Source: Balaenoptera acutorostrata
Lineage: Eukaryota; Chordata; Mammalia; Artiodactyla; Balaenopteridae
Direction of reading: 5' to 3'
Length of the DNA: 64,000 nt
Assembly: GCF_949987535.1 (NCBI RefSeq)
Contig: NC_080082.1
Span: 52,056,374-52,120,373, forward strand
The notes beneath the pieces are model-generated. The model did no database searches. It was not told where the DNA came from and saw only the letters and a list, made by a program, of their open reading frames with translations. Shown here one piece after another: positions 25,205 through 38,566 of this stretch (position 1 is the stretch's first letter; each line of letters starts with the position of its first letter). The position numbers and the translations under genes are program-made.

Positions 25205-25690
25205 AATAATGTTAATAGCTAACATTTTGCTTAGTATTTAATAGGCAATGCTCTAAGCACTTTACATACATACATAAATTATGTACATATACATATACAT
25301 ACATAAATGCGTGTACATATACGTACATAAATGTATGTACATACACATATACATGCATAAATGCATGTACATATACGTACATAAATGTATGTACATATAC
25401 ATATACATGCATAAATGTGTGTACACATACGTACATATACATATACATGCATAAATGTATTTACATATACGTACATAAATGTATGTACATAAACATATAC
25501 ATGCATAAATGTATGTACATATACATACATATATATGTCAACTTGTTTACTCCTTCTAACAGCCTTATTATTCCCATTTTATAAGTGAGAATACTGAGGT
25601 ACAGTGGGTTTAAGTGACTTTCCCAAAGGTCAGACACAGCTGGAAGGTGGCAAACGGAGGTACTGAACTAAGGCTCCAGGATCTGTATTT
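25205..25690 (+). repeat. MIR SINE split by a minisatellite
   Basis: The left half ('aatagctaacattttgctt ... gctctaagcactttacat') and right half ('ttattcccattttataagtgag ... aaggtcagacacagctgg') are the two parts of one MIR. Between them, 25262-25536, a tandem array has expanded. Confidence 0.8.
25262..25536. repeat. 54-bp-unit minisatellite of (TACA)-type text
   Basis: About five copies of a ~54-bp unit built from 'acatatac', 'gtacataaatgtatgt' and 'acatgcataaatg' blocks. Because 54 is a multiple of three, all frames show an 18-residue repeat (YVHTFM-like), which is not a real protein. Confidence 0.8.
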
Positions 25691-25728
25691 TCAACTATGG
25701 CATTATACATGCTTTCAAGAAAAAGAGG

Positions 25729-25737
25729 ATATATGTG

Positions 25738-25768
<31 letters not shown>

Positions 25769-25770
25769 TT
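25729..25770. repeat. (TA)n/(TG)n microsatellite
   Basis: A compound dinucleotide run, then T-rich sequence. It lies between the MIR and the KRAB-B exon. Confidence 0.85.
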
Positions 25771-25873
25771 TGTTTTTTTTTTTCTTTAAACTTACCCTAC
25801 CTGATTTCTTGTTCTTTCATTCCCTTACCCTCTCTTCTGGAAAATCTTATTCAGTATTATTTTGGCACCTTTA

Positions 25874-25875
<2 letters not shown>

Positions 25876-25921
<46 letters not shown>
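25876..25921. repeat. (ATT)n microsatellite
   Basis: About 15 ATT triplets in the intron, ending some 60 bp before the KRAB-B exon. Confidence 0.9.
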
Positions 25922-25922
<1 letters not shown>

Positions 25923-25978
25923 TAAACTGAGCAATGTTTTCTTCTACATCGTGTGCTATTTTTTTTGTTTGTTTGTAA

Positions 25979-26078
<100 letters not shown>

Positions 26079-26465
26079 GTAAGTATGAGCAAGTCAAATT
26101 ATGGGAATACATCTGTGTAGGTGAAAGCCCAGTGGTCAAGGAGACATACACTTGAAATGTTAGCTGGAAAGGTTCATTCACGTTGGATAAAATACCTGTG
26201 CTCTAAAGTAGAAATAAATACTCTGGATAAGCTACCCAGTGACTTTTATCTTTACTTCATTAACCACTCCCTTTGTCATTCTTCTTATATTTTTCTCCCA
26301 GTTCAGTGATGGGCACTGTCCTTCCTTATGCACCTTTTAATTTGTATTTTGGACTCAAATGTTTTCCAGATCCTCTTGTGCACTTAGATTTATATATGTG
26401 GCTTCATTACCTAAAAATATATTCATTACTATATCTGGCTAATAAATGGAGTTTGTATTATATTA
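26079..26465. other. Intronic non-coding DNA
   Basis: Unique-looking DNA after the KRAB-B donor; nothing recognisable. Confidence 0.35.
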
Positions 26466-26880
26466 GGGAAGACATAAAATAAACATTTAAACAAGTAAGT
26501 AGATAAATAACATCACATAGTGAATATAGTATGAAGGAAACTACCAAGGATAAGGCAAATTTAGGTAATGAGGTAAGACGGTCAGGAACCCTTTTCTGAG
26601 GAAGTGATATTTGAGCTGAGACATGGAGGGTAAGGACTCAGGCCATTTGAGTATATGAGGAAGTGCATTCCAAGAAGAGTAAACAACAAATGGAAAGGCC
26701 TGAAAGTGAACATGAGTGTTGTGTGTTAAGGGATCAGAGCAGAGTTATTGAGGGGTAACTAACAAAACATGAATTCAGTATATTATGGGGGTTCAGGTCA
26801 CATAAGGTGTTACTAAGAATTAAAATTGTTTTCTAAGATTACTGAAGAGCCATGATCTGATTAAATTTTTAATATATTTA
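26466..26880 (+). mobile_element. L2-like old LINE fragment
   Basis: 'cttttctgaggaagtgatat ... gagctgagacatggagggt ... gcattccaagaagagtaaac ... aatggaaaggcctgaa' follows the order of a widespread old (L2-type) repeat. It is non-coding and diverged. Confidence 0.6.
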
Positions 26881-27029
26881 TATATTTTTTAATAAATTTT
26901 TTCAAAAATTAAACCTTATTATTTATGAGACAGAAGTCTAGATAAAATAAATATAAATTAATTAGTTATTCACTTTCTCTCATATACTTTTTACATATAT
27001 AAAATTTTTTATTAAAAAATTTTTGTCCT

Positions 27030-27180
27030 GGGACCTCCCTGGCAGTCCAGTAGTTAGAATTTTGCCTTCCAATGCAGGGGGTACAAGTCCGATCCCTGGT
27101 CGGAGAGCTAAGATCCCACATGCCTCGTGACCAAAAAACCAAACACATAAAACAGAAGTAATATTGTAACAGGTTCAATA
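27030..27180 (+). mobile_element. Short tRNA-Glu-type SINE (CHR-1-like)
   Basis: Plus-strand: 'gggacctccctggcagtcca' head and 'gatccctggtcggagagct' (box B region), then a short A-rich end. More diverged than the CHR-2 copies. Confidence 0.85.
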
Positions 27181-27464
27181 AAGACTTTAAAAATGGGCCA
27201 CATCAAAAAAAAATCTTTTAAAAATTTTTTTGTCTTAATATTAATATATTGGAGTTTTTCTTATTTCTTTCTAGATTAATATTCTGAAATTATTTTTTCT
27301 TTTATCTCTACTATGTTCCTGAGGTCTGTGGCTTCATTTCGGAGTTTTTCTCATTCTGATTTATGTTGTTCTTTCACTTCTTATGGCAAATTTCAAAAAT
27401 TCAGAACACTTAATATTGTTAAGATGGCAATACTACCCCAGATTCCATTGGCTTATTGACATCT

Positions 27465-27777
27465 TTTTTTTTTTAATTTTTATTTATTTATTTATTTATT
27501 CATTCATTCATTTATGGCTGTGTTGGGTCTTCGTTTCTGTGCGAGGGCTTTCTCTAGTTGCGGCAAGTGGGGGCCACTCTTCATCGCGGTGCGCAGGCCT
27601 CTCACTGTAGCGGCCTCTCTTGTTGTGGAGCACAGGCTCCAGACGCGCAGGCTCAGCAATTGTGGCTCACGGGCCTAGTTGCTCCGCGGCATGTGGGATC
27701 TTCCCAGACCAGGGCTCGAACCCCTGTCCCCTGCATTAGCAGGCAGACTCTCAACCACTGCGCCACCAGGGAAGTCC
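27465..27777 (-). mobile_element. CHR-family SINE (CHR-2-like)
   Basis: Minus-strand copy. 'attgacatctt' flanks it on both sides (about 27455 and 27781), a clear target-site duplication. Confidence 0.94.
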
Positions 27778-27845
27778 GGATTATTGACATCTTGATCATG
27801 AATTTATGTGGATATGCAAGGGATCCAGACTAGCCAAAAAATCTT

Positions 27846-28147
27846 TTTTTTTTTTTTTAATTATTTATTTTTATTTTTATTTTTATGGCTGTGTTGGGTC
27901 TTCGTTTCTGTGCGAGGGCTTTCTCTAGTTGTGGCAAGTGGGGGCCACTCTTCATCGCAGTGCGCGGGCCTCTCACTGTCGCGGCCTCTCTTGTTGCGGA
28001 GCACAGGCTCCAGACGCGCAGGCTCAGTAATTGTGGCTCACGGGCCCAGCTGCTCCGCAGCATGTGGGATCTTCCCAGACCAGGGCTCGAACCCGTGTCC
28101 CCTGCATTGGCAGGCGGATTCTCAACCACTGCACCACCAGGGAAGCC
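27846..28147 (-). mobile_element. CHR-family SINE, first of a stacked pair
   Basis: Minus-strand CHR-2-like copy. The target text 'aaaaatctt' occurs before it (27838), between it and the next SINE (28149), and after the next (28504). Confidence 0.94.
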
Positions 28148-28157
28148 CAAAAATCTT

Positions 28158-28500
28158 TTTTTTTAAATAAATAAATTTATTTATTTATTTATTATTATTT
28201 TTGGCTGCGTTGGGTCTTTGTTGCTGCACGTGGGCTTTCTCTAGTCATGGCAAGTGAGGGCTACTCTTCGTTGCAGTGCACGGGCTTCTCATTGTGGTGG
28301 CTTCTCTTGTGGAGCACAGGCTCTGGGCACGTGGGCTTCAGTAGTTGTGGCTCGCAGGCTCTAGAGCACAGGCTCGGTAGTTGTGGCACACGGGCTTAGT
28401 TGCTCTGCAGCATGTAGGATCTTCCTGGACCAGGGCTCGAACCCGTGTCTCCTGCATTGGCAGGCAGATCCTTAACCACTGTGCCACCAGGGAAGTCCCT
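28158..28500 (-). mobile_element. CHR-family SINE, second of a stacked pair
   Basis: Minus-strand, older long-body form (repeated 'agtagttgtggc' blocks), directly adjacent to the previous SINE and sharing its target repeat. Confidence 0.92.
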
Positions 28501-29578
28501 CCCAAAAAATCTTGAAAGAGAAGAAAGTAGGATTTACACTTTCCAATTTCAAAACTTACTACATACCAAAACTTATAGGGTGCATTGAAAGCAGTGCTAA
28601 GAAGGAAGTTTATAGCTGTAAACACTTACATTAGAAAGAAAGATCTCAAATCAGCCTTACTTCATACTTCGAGGAACTGAAATAAGAATAATGAACTAAG
28701 TCCAAAGAGAGGAAAAGGAAGAAAATAATAGAATAGAGCAGAAATAAACAAGTTAGAGAACAGAAAAACAATAGAGAAAAATCATTGAAACCAAGAGTTA
28801 GTTCTTCAAAAAGATTAACCAAAGTGAGAAAACTTCAGTTAGATGAAGAAAAAGTAGAGAAGACTCAACTAAAATCAGAAATGAAAGAGGGGTCTGTGAA
28901 CAATTGTACACCAACAAATTGAGTAACCTAGGTGAAATCCTGAAAGCACACAATCTACAAATACTGAATCATCAAGAAATAGAAAATCTAAAGAGACATA
29001 CTAGTAAAGAGATTGAATCAGTAATCATAAACCTACTGACAAAGAATAGCCTTGGATCCAGTTGCTTCACTGGTGAATTCTACTAAACATTTAAAGAAGA
29101 ATTAACACCAATTCCCCTCAAACTCTTATCAAAAAATTGAAGAGGAAGGAACACTCCCAAACCTTTTCTATGAGGGCAGCATTACCCTGATACCAAAGCC
29201 AGACAAACAGTGCAAGAAGAGAAAACTAGATCAATATTTCTGATGCCTGTTGAGGCAAAAATCTTTAACAAAATAGTAGCAAACTGAATTCAACAGCTCA
29301 TGCAAAGGATTATACACCATTACCAAATGGGATTTATTTCTGGAACGTAAGGATGGTACAACATGTAAAAATCAAGCAATGTAATATGCCACATTAACAG
29401 AATAAAGAAAAAAAAACATGGCCGTCTCAATTGCTGCAGAAAAAACACATGACAATATTTATTACCCCTTCATGACAAAAACACCTAAGAAACTAGGAAT
29501 AGAAGGAAACTACCTCAGCATAATAAAGGCCATATGAAAAGTCCACAGCTTCCATACTAAATTGTGAAAGACTGAAAG
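28501..29578 (+). mobile_element. LINE-1 ORF2 fragment, sense
   Basis: Plus-strand ORF2 text: 'gtgctaagaaggaagtttat', 'tggtgaattctactaaac', 'ccaaatgggatttatttc'. Multiple stops. It ends abruptly where opposite-strand L1 begins. Confidence 0.8.
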
Positions 29579-30619
29579 CACTAATTTTGCTACATTCCAT
29601 AAGTTTTGGTATGTTCTGTTTTTTTACTTCATTTGTCTTAAGATATTTTCTAATTTCCCTGTAATTTCTTCTTTGACTCATTGATTATTTAAGTGTATGT
29701 TGTTTAATTTGCATATGTTTGTGTATTTTCTAGTTTTCCTTCTGCTAATGATTTCTAATTTCATTCCTTTGTGATTGGAAAAGATACTCTCTATGATGTC
29801 AGTCATTTAAAATTTATTAATACTTGTCTTGTGATCTAATGTGGTCTGTCTTAGAGAATGTTCCGTGTGCCCTTGAGAAGAATGTATATTCTGCTGTTGT
29901 TCTGTGAAGTGTTCTCTGTATGTCAGAGGGGTCTAATTTGTCTAGAGTGTTCAAATCTTCTATTTCCTTACTGATCTTCTGTCTGGTTGTTCTATCCATT
30001 ATTGAAGGAAGGGTATTGAAGCCTCCCACTAAAATTATATTGCTGTCTATTTCTCCCTTCTGTCAATGTTTCCCTCATATATTTTGGAGGTCTGATGTTT
30101 GGTGTATAAATATGTATAATTGTTTATCTCCTGGTGAATTGACCATTTTATTATTATATAATGTCCTTTTTGTCTCGTGACAGTTTTTCACTTAAAGTCA
30201 CCCCTACTTTCTTTTGGTTACTATTTGCCTGGAATATCTTTTTCCATCCTTTCACTTTCAGTCTGTCTGTGTCCTTAGACCTAAAGTGAATCTCTTGTAA
30301 GCAGCAAGTCAGTGGATAATAATTTTTTATCCATTCAACCTATCTATGTCTATGTTATTGGAGAGTTTAATCTGTTTACATTTAAGTTACTGATAGGAAA
30401 GTATTTATTATTGCCATTTTGTTACTGATGTTCTGTATACTTTGTGGGGTTTTTGACCCTTGTTTCCTCTCGCTTACTGCCTTCCTTTGTGTTTCATTGA
30501 TTTTTTTGTAGTGACATGCTTTGATTCCCTTCTAATTTCCTTTTGTGTATATTCTATAGATATTTTCTTTGTGGTTACCATTTTGATTACATAAAATATC
30601 TTAAAGTTATAACAGTCTT

Positions 30620-30931
30620 TTTAAAAATTTATTTGTTTTATTTTTGGCTGCGTTGCGTCTTTGTTGCTGCGCGCGGGCTTTCTCTAGTTGTGGTGCGCGG
30701 GGCTACTCTTCGTTGCAGTGTGCAGGCTTCTCATTGCGGTGGCTTCTCTTGTTGCGGAGCACAGGCTCTAGGTGCGCAGGCTTCAGTAGTTGTGGCTCGT
30801 GGCTCTAGAGTGCAGGCTAAGTAGTTGTGGCGCACGGGGTTAGTTGCTCCGCAGCATGTAGGATCTTCTGGACCAGGGCTCGAACCTGTGTCCCCTGCAT
30901 TGGCAGGCAGATTCTTAACCACTGCGCCACC
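30620..30931 (-). mobile_element. CHR-family SINE, 5' end clipped
   Basis: Minus-strand, long-body form. The tRNA head stops at 'actgcgccacc', so the usual final 'agggaagtccc' is missing. A small deletion at that end is likely. Confidence 0.9.
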
Positions 30932-31295
30932 CTTTACATTAGTTATGTCATAAATTACATCTTTCTATATTTTATACCTAGTAACATAGATTAGTGGGTT
31001 TTTTTAAATGATTTTGTCTTTTAGATTCTATACTAGAATTTAAAGTGGATTTATGTATCAAAATTACAGTAATATAGGATTCTATGTTTTGTTCATATAT
31101 TTACCTTTATTGAAGAATATTATACTTTTATATGGGTTTGCATGGCTTTTTGATGTTCTTTCATTTTAACTTTAAGGACTCCCTTTAGCATTTCCTGTGG
31201 GACAAGTCTAGTGGTAATGAATTCCTTCAGCTTTTGTTCATTTGGGAAGGTATGGATTTCTCCTTCATTTTTTGTTTTTATTACGTGCAAACATA

Positions 31296-31560
31296 TTTTT
31301 TTTTTAATTTTTAATTTATTTTTGGCTGCATTGGGTATTCGTTGCTGTGTGTGGGTTTTCTCTAGTTGCAGTGAGCAGGGGCTACTCTTCGTTGCAGTGT
31401 GCAGGCTTCTCATTATGGTGGCTTCTTGTTGCAGAGCATAGGCTCTAGACGCGCAGCTTCAGTAGCTCTGCAGCATGTGGGATCTTCCCGGACCAGGGCT
31501 CGAACCCATGTCCCCTGCATTGGCAGATGGATTCTTAACCACTGCTCCACCAGTGAAGTC
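31296..31560 (-). mobile_element. CHR-family SINE, first of a stacked pair
   Basis: Minus-strand copy of about 265 bp with a small internal deletion. The repeat 'ctccttcattt' is at 31259, 31563 and 31898, around this and the next SINE. Confidence 0.9.
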
Positions 31561-31573
31561 CACTCCTTCATTT

Positions 31574-31895
31574 GTTTTTTTAAAAGTAATTAATTTATTT
31601 GCCTGCTTTGGGTCTTTGTTGCTGTGCACGGGCTTTCTCTAGTTGTGGTGAGCGGGGGCTAGTCTTCGTTGTGGTGCGTGGGCTTCTCAGGGCTTCTCAT
31701 TGCAGTGGCTTCTCTTGTTGCAGAACATGGGCTCTAGGCACGTGGGCTTCAGTAGTTGTGGCACACAGGCTCAGTAGTTGTGGCGCACAGGCTTAGTTGC
31801 TCCGTGGCATGTGGGATCTTCCCGGACCAGGGCTCAAACCCGGTTCCCCTGCCTTGGCAGGTGGATTCTTAACCACTGTGCCACCAGGGAAGTCT
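31574..31895 (-). mobile_element. CHR-family SINE, second of a stacked pair
   Basis: Minus-strand long-body copy inserted at the same target as its left neighbour; the antisense L1 resumes at 31898. Confidence 0.92.
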
Positions 31896-33300
31896 CACTC
31901 CTTCATTTTTGAAGGACAGTTTTTCCAGATACAGTATTCTTGGTTGATAGTTTTTTTTTTTCTTTTCTTTCAGCACTTTGTATATATCATCCCATTTTCT
32001 TCTGATCTGCAAAGTTTCTGCTGAAGAATACACTGATATTAAGGAAGCCCGCTTGCTTTTGATAAGTTTGTTTTCTCTTGCTTATTCATTTTCTTTCTTT
32101 GAATTTCAGCCGTTTTATATAATACACACTATAAATGTGTCTTGATGTGGGTCTCTTGAATTTTCCTAGTTGGAGTTCATTGAGCTTCTTAAATTTGTGT
32201 ATCCATTTCTTTCCTCATATTTTGAAAATTTTTGGCCATTATTTCTCTAATAATCTCGCTGCCCCTTTGCTCTTCTCCTTCTGGGCCTCCTACAATGTGC
32301 ATATTGGTCCTCTTGATATTTTCCTATAGTGCCCTAGGCACTCTTCATTCATTTTTCTTTTTTACTTGATGATTTCAAGTGACCTCTCTTCAAGTTTGCT
32401 GACTCTTTGTTTTGCCTGATGAAATCTGCTATTGAATTTCTCTAGTGAATTTCTCCATTTAGTTATTGTATTTCTCAGCTCCGGAATTTCTGTTTGGTTC
32501 TTTCTTATAATTTCTATCTCTTTGTTGATATTCTCATTGTCTTCATGCATTGTTTTGCTGAATTCATTTATTTGTCTATCTGTGATCTCTTTAACTTGTT
32601 AACATCTTCAAAACATCATTTTAAATTCTTTTTCAAGAACTTCACAGGTCTGCTTTTCTTTAGAGTTGGTTTCTGGAGCTTTGTTTTGATCCTTTGATTG
32701 GACTGTATTTCCCTGTTTCTCTGTATCCCTTGTGATTTTTCATTGAGATTTTGGCTTTGCAGAAACAGCCGCCTCTCGCACTCTTTACAGACTGGCTTAC
32801 TACCTTCACCAGTAAGCCCAGCCAGGGGTTCTGGAACCTTTCAAACCTTTTCTTGGGATGCATCTTCTTTGGGGTTGTGTGTATGCTTTTATTTTAGTAT
32901 AAATGGCTGCTTTTAACTATCTTAATTTCCTGGTTCTTCTGAGGACCTTTCAGTTTCTGTTGTATTCCTCTACCCTTAATATTTTGCTTCTCCTGGTGCC
33001 TGCCTCTGGAAATGTATATTCTCTGCTGCTTTAATACACTGCAGTGCTCACCTGTGTTTTCAGTCGCCTCCAATCTGATATACAAACTATGCCACCATTC
33101 TCATCAGCAGTCCAAGCCAGGTGAGACAGAAACCAGTCCCTTGGGCAGCCCCTAGAGAAGTCAGAATGTTGGACACAACTTTCACTTTTTTCCTATCCTG
33201 AGGAAGGATCCAGAAATTAGGAGTAGCTGTTCTCCCCATCACACCTCATTACACTGGGTGGCAAGAGGGGCTAGGGCAAGCAAACTGTCACCAACTTGTA

Positions 33301-35080
33301 ACCTTCTTGGCTGTCTCTTCTCTTGTTTATGTGCTTATCTGGGTGCTGGAGCCCCTTAACTAGTTTTTAGAGTTTTCACAAAAGTATTTTGGTACATATA
33401 ATGCTGTTAATTCAGGGTCTCTTGGGGAGAACAAGGGGCTATATCTTCCTAGTGCACTATCTTCCTAATGTCCGATCTTCCTTTGTTTTAGGTTTTCTGT
33501 TTCCCATTTCCTGCCTTGTACTGGAGTATTTAAATACTTCTTTAGTATTCATTTTAGTTTTTCTGTTGGAATTTTGGCTATTTTTCTTTGAATATTTGTT
33601 TTAGTGTATGTTATAGGGGTTACAGTATACAATATACCTAAGCTTTCACAATCTGTTTTTACAAATATTGTAGCATTTCTTGTAAAATGAACAAACCTTG
33701 TATCTTCAATATGTTTATATTTACCTTTCCCTTTATAATTGTCATGTTTATCATATCTACACATACTGAAAACACCACCAGACTGTTATAAACTTTGCTT
33801 TCAAGAGTCAAATATATCTGAAATAACTTAATAGGGAAATAAATGATCTTATGTATTTACCTAGATATTTACCTTTCATGATGCCATCTTTCATTCCTGA
33901 AGATTCAGGGTTCTCTTTTGTATCATTTTCCATAAGCCTAAATAAATTCCTTTAGTAGTGTTGTTTTTTTCAATCAGACAATTTTTTGCCTCAGTCTGTC
34001 CCTTTCCTTTTCAGATTCTAATCACATTTTTAGATATATTACCACAAGTCCCTGAAGCTCTATTATAAGACTTTTAACCTGTACTGTTGATGAGTTTCAA
34101 CTTGAATAACTTCTGTACATCTATCATGTTTACCTTTTCCTCTGTCATTTCCATTCTGCTGTAAGCTCATCCAGCAATTTTAGAAATTATATATTTCAGT
34201 TCTACAATTTTAATTTTTTTGTTTATGTGGTTTCTTTTTCTCTGGCTATATTTCTTATCAATAATTTCAACTGTGTGGTTTTTTAAAATTTTTTTAATCT
34301 CTTAGAGTATAGCTAAAATAACTGCTTTTATATCTTTGACTGATAATTACAACATCTGGGTTGTCTCAGCATCTGCGGTTTATCTTTTACCTTGAGAGGG
34401 GATCACGTTTTTTTGTTCTTTTTACAATTAATAATTTTAAATTGTTTCATGGACATTGTGAGTGCTATGTTGTGTTGATATGTTGATATTTTTACTTTAG
34501 CAAGGAATTGAAGCAATAAAATTTAGACTACACGTTCTGTCCTGCTGTTCATGGGAAGTAGTGTAATTCTCTGGTTCTCTAACGCTTTGCTGTACTCGTT
34601 TGTGTCCTTCTCATGCATATGTGATTCATGTTTAGGCTAAGATTTGTACTTGTTTCCACCCAAAATCAGGGAATCTCCTTCTCTGAATGTTTCCTTTCTA
34701 GGGTTCCTCTCTCACTTTCCAGTTTGGTAGTGTTCCTTGCCATGATTCTTGTAGCAGGAAATATGTTGGGGCTTTGACAGCCCATTTTTGCCCCAATATA
34801 CCCGTCTGGCAAGGCTATGAGTGGTAGAGAAGGTGGCAAGAAACTCAGCCTAGTGTAGGTCGTTTTTTAAGGTTTTCACTCCCCTCCACAAGCCCTTTTT
34901 TGTTTAATTTATGGACCTGAGGTGTTTGATTTTTTTATTTTGTCAAGCATTTTTAATTGATATCAGAGAGGGAGATCGACTATAACAAGTTTACATCACC
35001 ATGATGCTACTAGAACTTCTTCAGTTAAGGAGTTATTTGATGGTGAAGATGATTTTTTTCATTTATTTTCTCTTGTATCA
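33301..35080. other. Non-coding DNA, possibly old LINE
   Basis: T-rich on this strand, no gene visible. Short stretches look like antisense LINE sequence but I could not assign them. Confidence 0.35.
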
Positions 35081-35335
35081 TTTTGGACTTATTGCTTTCC
35101 ATTGTATTGTTACCATTTATCACAATCGTTTTTTTGCTGCTGTTTTCACAGTTTTGGCCAGTCACACCTCTGTAAATCTTTCATGGAAACTGATGCAGGA
35201 AAGAGTATATTAAATCACTTTAGTAAAGTGTGATAAATGAGTTACGGAGAAAGTGTCAGTAACTGTTACAAACTGTATAGCTGATTATAGAGTTGTCTAA
35301 AGTAGTCATCTCTAATGAGTGATTTAAAAAAACAT
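35081..35335. repeat. Duplicated intron segment of the zinc-finger unit
   Basis: 35085-35165 parallels the first ~110 bases of the window, and the 'catctctaatgagtga' core near 35308 parallels 2158-2174. The duplication therefore covered intron as well as the finger exon. Confidence 0.7.
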
Positions 35336-36010
<675 letters not shown>

Positions 36011-36013
36011 TGA

Positions 36014-37125
<1,112 letters not shown>

Positions 37126-37497
37126 TGACTTACTGGACATCAGAGTATTCACAGTGGTGAGAGACCTTTTGAATGTAACAAATATGGTAAGTCTTTTCAG
37201 CTTAGTTCAAGCCTTAAAGTACATCAGAAAATTCATACTGGAGAGAAAACTTATGAATTTAAGGACTGTAGAAAAGCATATATATGCAGTAGAGAATGTA
37301 TAGTACATCCATACATTTATAACACTGGGAAAAATTTTGAATGAAAAGAACATGGGAAAGCTTTTAGATATGGTTCAATTCTTATAAGGCATTAAATAAT
37401 TTATACTGGTGAGAACCTATCAGAATGTAAATAATGTTTCACATTTTTTAGTTAGGACCCAAATGTTGTTCAGATTCAGAAATTTATGGTGTATTTT

Positions 37498-37853
37498 TTT
37501 TTAATAAATTTATTTATTTATTTATTTATTTTGGCTGTGTTGGGTCTTTGTTGCTGCGCGCGGGCTTTCTCTAGTTGAGGCAAGCGGGGGCTACTCTTCG
37601 TTGCGGTGCACAGGCTTCTCATTGCAGTGGCTTCTCTTGTTGCGGAGCACAGGCTCTAGGCTCACGGGCTTCAGTAGTTGTGGCACAAGGGCTCAGTAGT
37701 TGTGGCTCGTGGGCTCTAGAGTGCAGGCTCAGTAGTTGTGGCACACGGGCTTAGTTGCTACGCGGCATGTGGGGTCTTCCTGGACCAAGGCTCGAACCCA
37801 TGTCTCCTGCATTGGCAGGCGGATTCTCAACCGCTGCGCCACCAGGGAAGCAC
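37498..37853 (-). mobile_element. CHR-family SINE
   Basis: Minus-strand, long-body form. 'tatggtgtattttt' occurs before and after it. It is inserted in the decayed 3' end of the zinc-finger array. Confidence 0.93.
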
Positions 37854-37966
37854 CCTATGGTGTATTTTTATGTAACATAGGAAGACCTTTACTAGCATTT
37901 CTCTATTTATGGATTATCAGAATATTCATAATGGAGGAAAATTCACAGAATGTGGAAATGCCCTTT
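37854..37966 (+). pseudogene. Last zinc-finger-like relic between SINEs
   Basis: 'agacctttactagcattt ... ggattatcagaatattcat' still shows the Phe-Leu-His-His spacing of a decayed finger, then a linker-like 'ggaggaaaattcacagaatgtgg'. It is a remnant of the array's far 3' end. Confidence 0.45.
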
Positions 37967-37981
37967 TTTTAAAAAAATCAT

Positions 37982-38012
<31 letters not shown>

Positions 38013-38280
38013 TGGCTGGCTGTGTTGGGTCTTTGTTTCTGTGCGAGGGCTTTCTCTAGTTGCGTCAAGTGGGGGCCACTCTTCATCGCGGTGCGCGGGC
38101 CTCTCACTATCGCGGCCTCTCTTGTTGCAGAGCACAGGCTCCAGACGCGCAGGCTCAGTAGTTGTGGCTCACGGGCCTAGTTGCTCCGCGGCATGTGGGA
38201 TCTTCCCAGACCAGGGCTCGAACCTGCGTCCCCTGCATTGGCAGGCAGATTCTCAACCACTGCGCCACCAGGGAAGCCCT
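37967..38280 (-). mobile_element. CHR-family SINE, first of a stacked pair
   Basis: Minus-strand CHR-2-like copy with a (TTTA) tail. Target text 'gcccttgttttt'-like is found at its left, at 38280 and at 38567. Confidence 0.93.
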
Positions 38281-38289
38281 GCCCTTGTT

Positions 38290-38566
38290 TTTTTTTAAAT
38301 TTTATTTCTTTATTTTATTTTTGCTGTGTTGGGTCTTCGTTCCTGTGCAAGGGCTTTCCCTAGTTGCGGCAAGCGGGGGCCACTTCTCATCGCGGTGCAC
38401 GGGCCTCTCACTATCGCGGCTTCTCCTGTTGTGGAGCACGGGCTCCAGACGCGCAGGCTCAGTAATTGTGGCTCACGGGCCCAGCTGCTCCGGGGCATGT
38501 GGGATCTTCCCGGACCAGGGCTCGAACCCGCGTCTCCTGCACTGGCAGGCAGACTCTCAACCACTG
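38290..38566 (-). mobile_element. CHR-family SINE, second of a stacked pair, 5'-clipped
   Basis: Minus-strand. The head ends at 'ctcaaccactg', so about 18 bases of the tRNA-derived end are missing. This fits incomplete reverse transcription. Confidence 0.92.

Larger units (their letters stand above)
29579..33300 (-). mobile_element. LINE-1 5' region, antisense, broken by three SINEs
   Basis: Reverse-strand L1-like text continues across SINEs at 30620-30931, 31296-31560 and 31574-31895. For example, 'ttgaagcctcccactaaaat' (30017) and 'ccagatacagtattcttgg' (31925) are familiar antisense L1 phrases. Broken in all frames. The right boundary is uncertain. Confidence 0.65.

Noticed and set aside
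25212..25530. Repetitive [11 protein letters not shown] 'protein'
   Set aside because: Translation of a 54-bp minisatellite; all frames are similarly repetitive.
25262..25536. CRISPR-like spaced repeat
   Set aside because: Units are contiguous without unique spacers, and the genome is mammalian.
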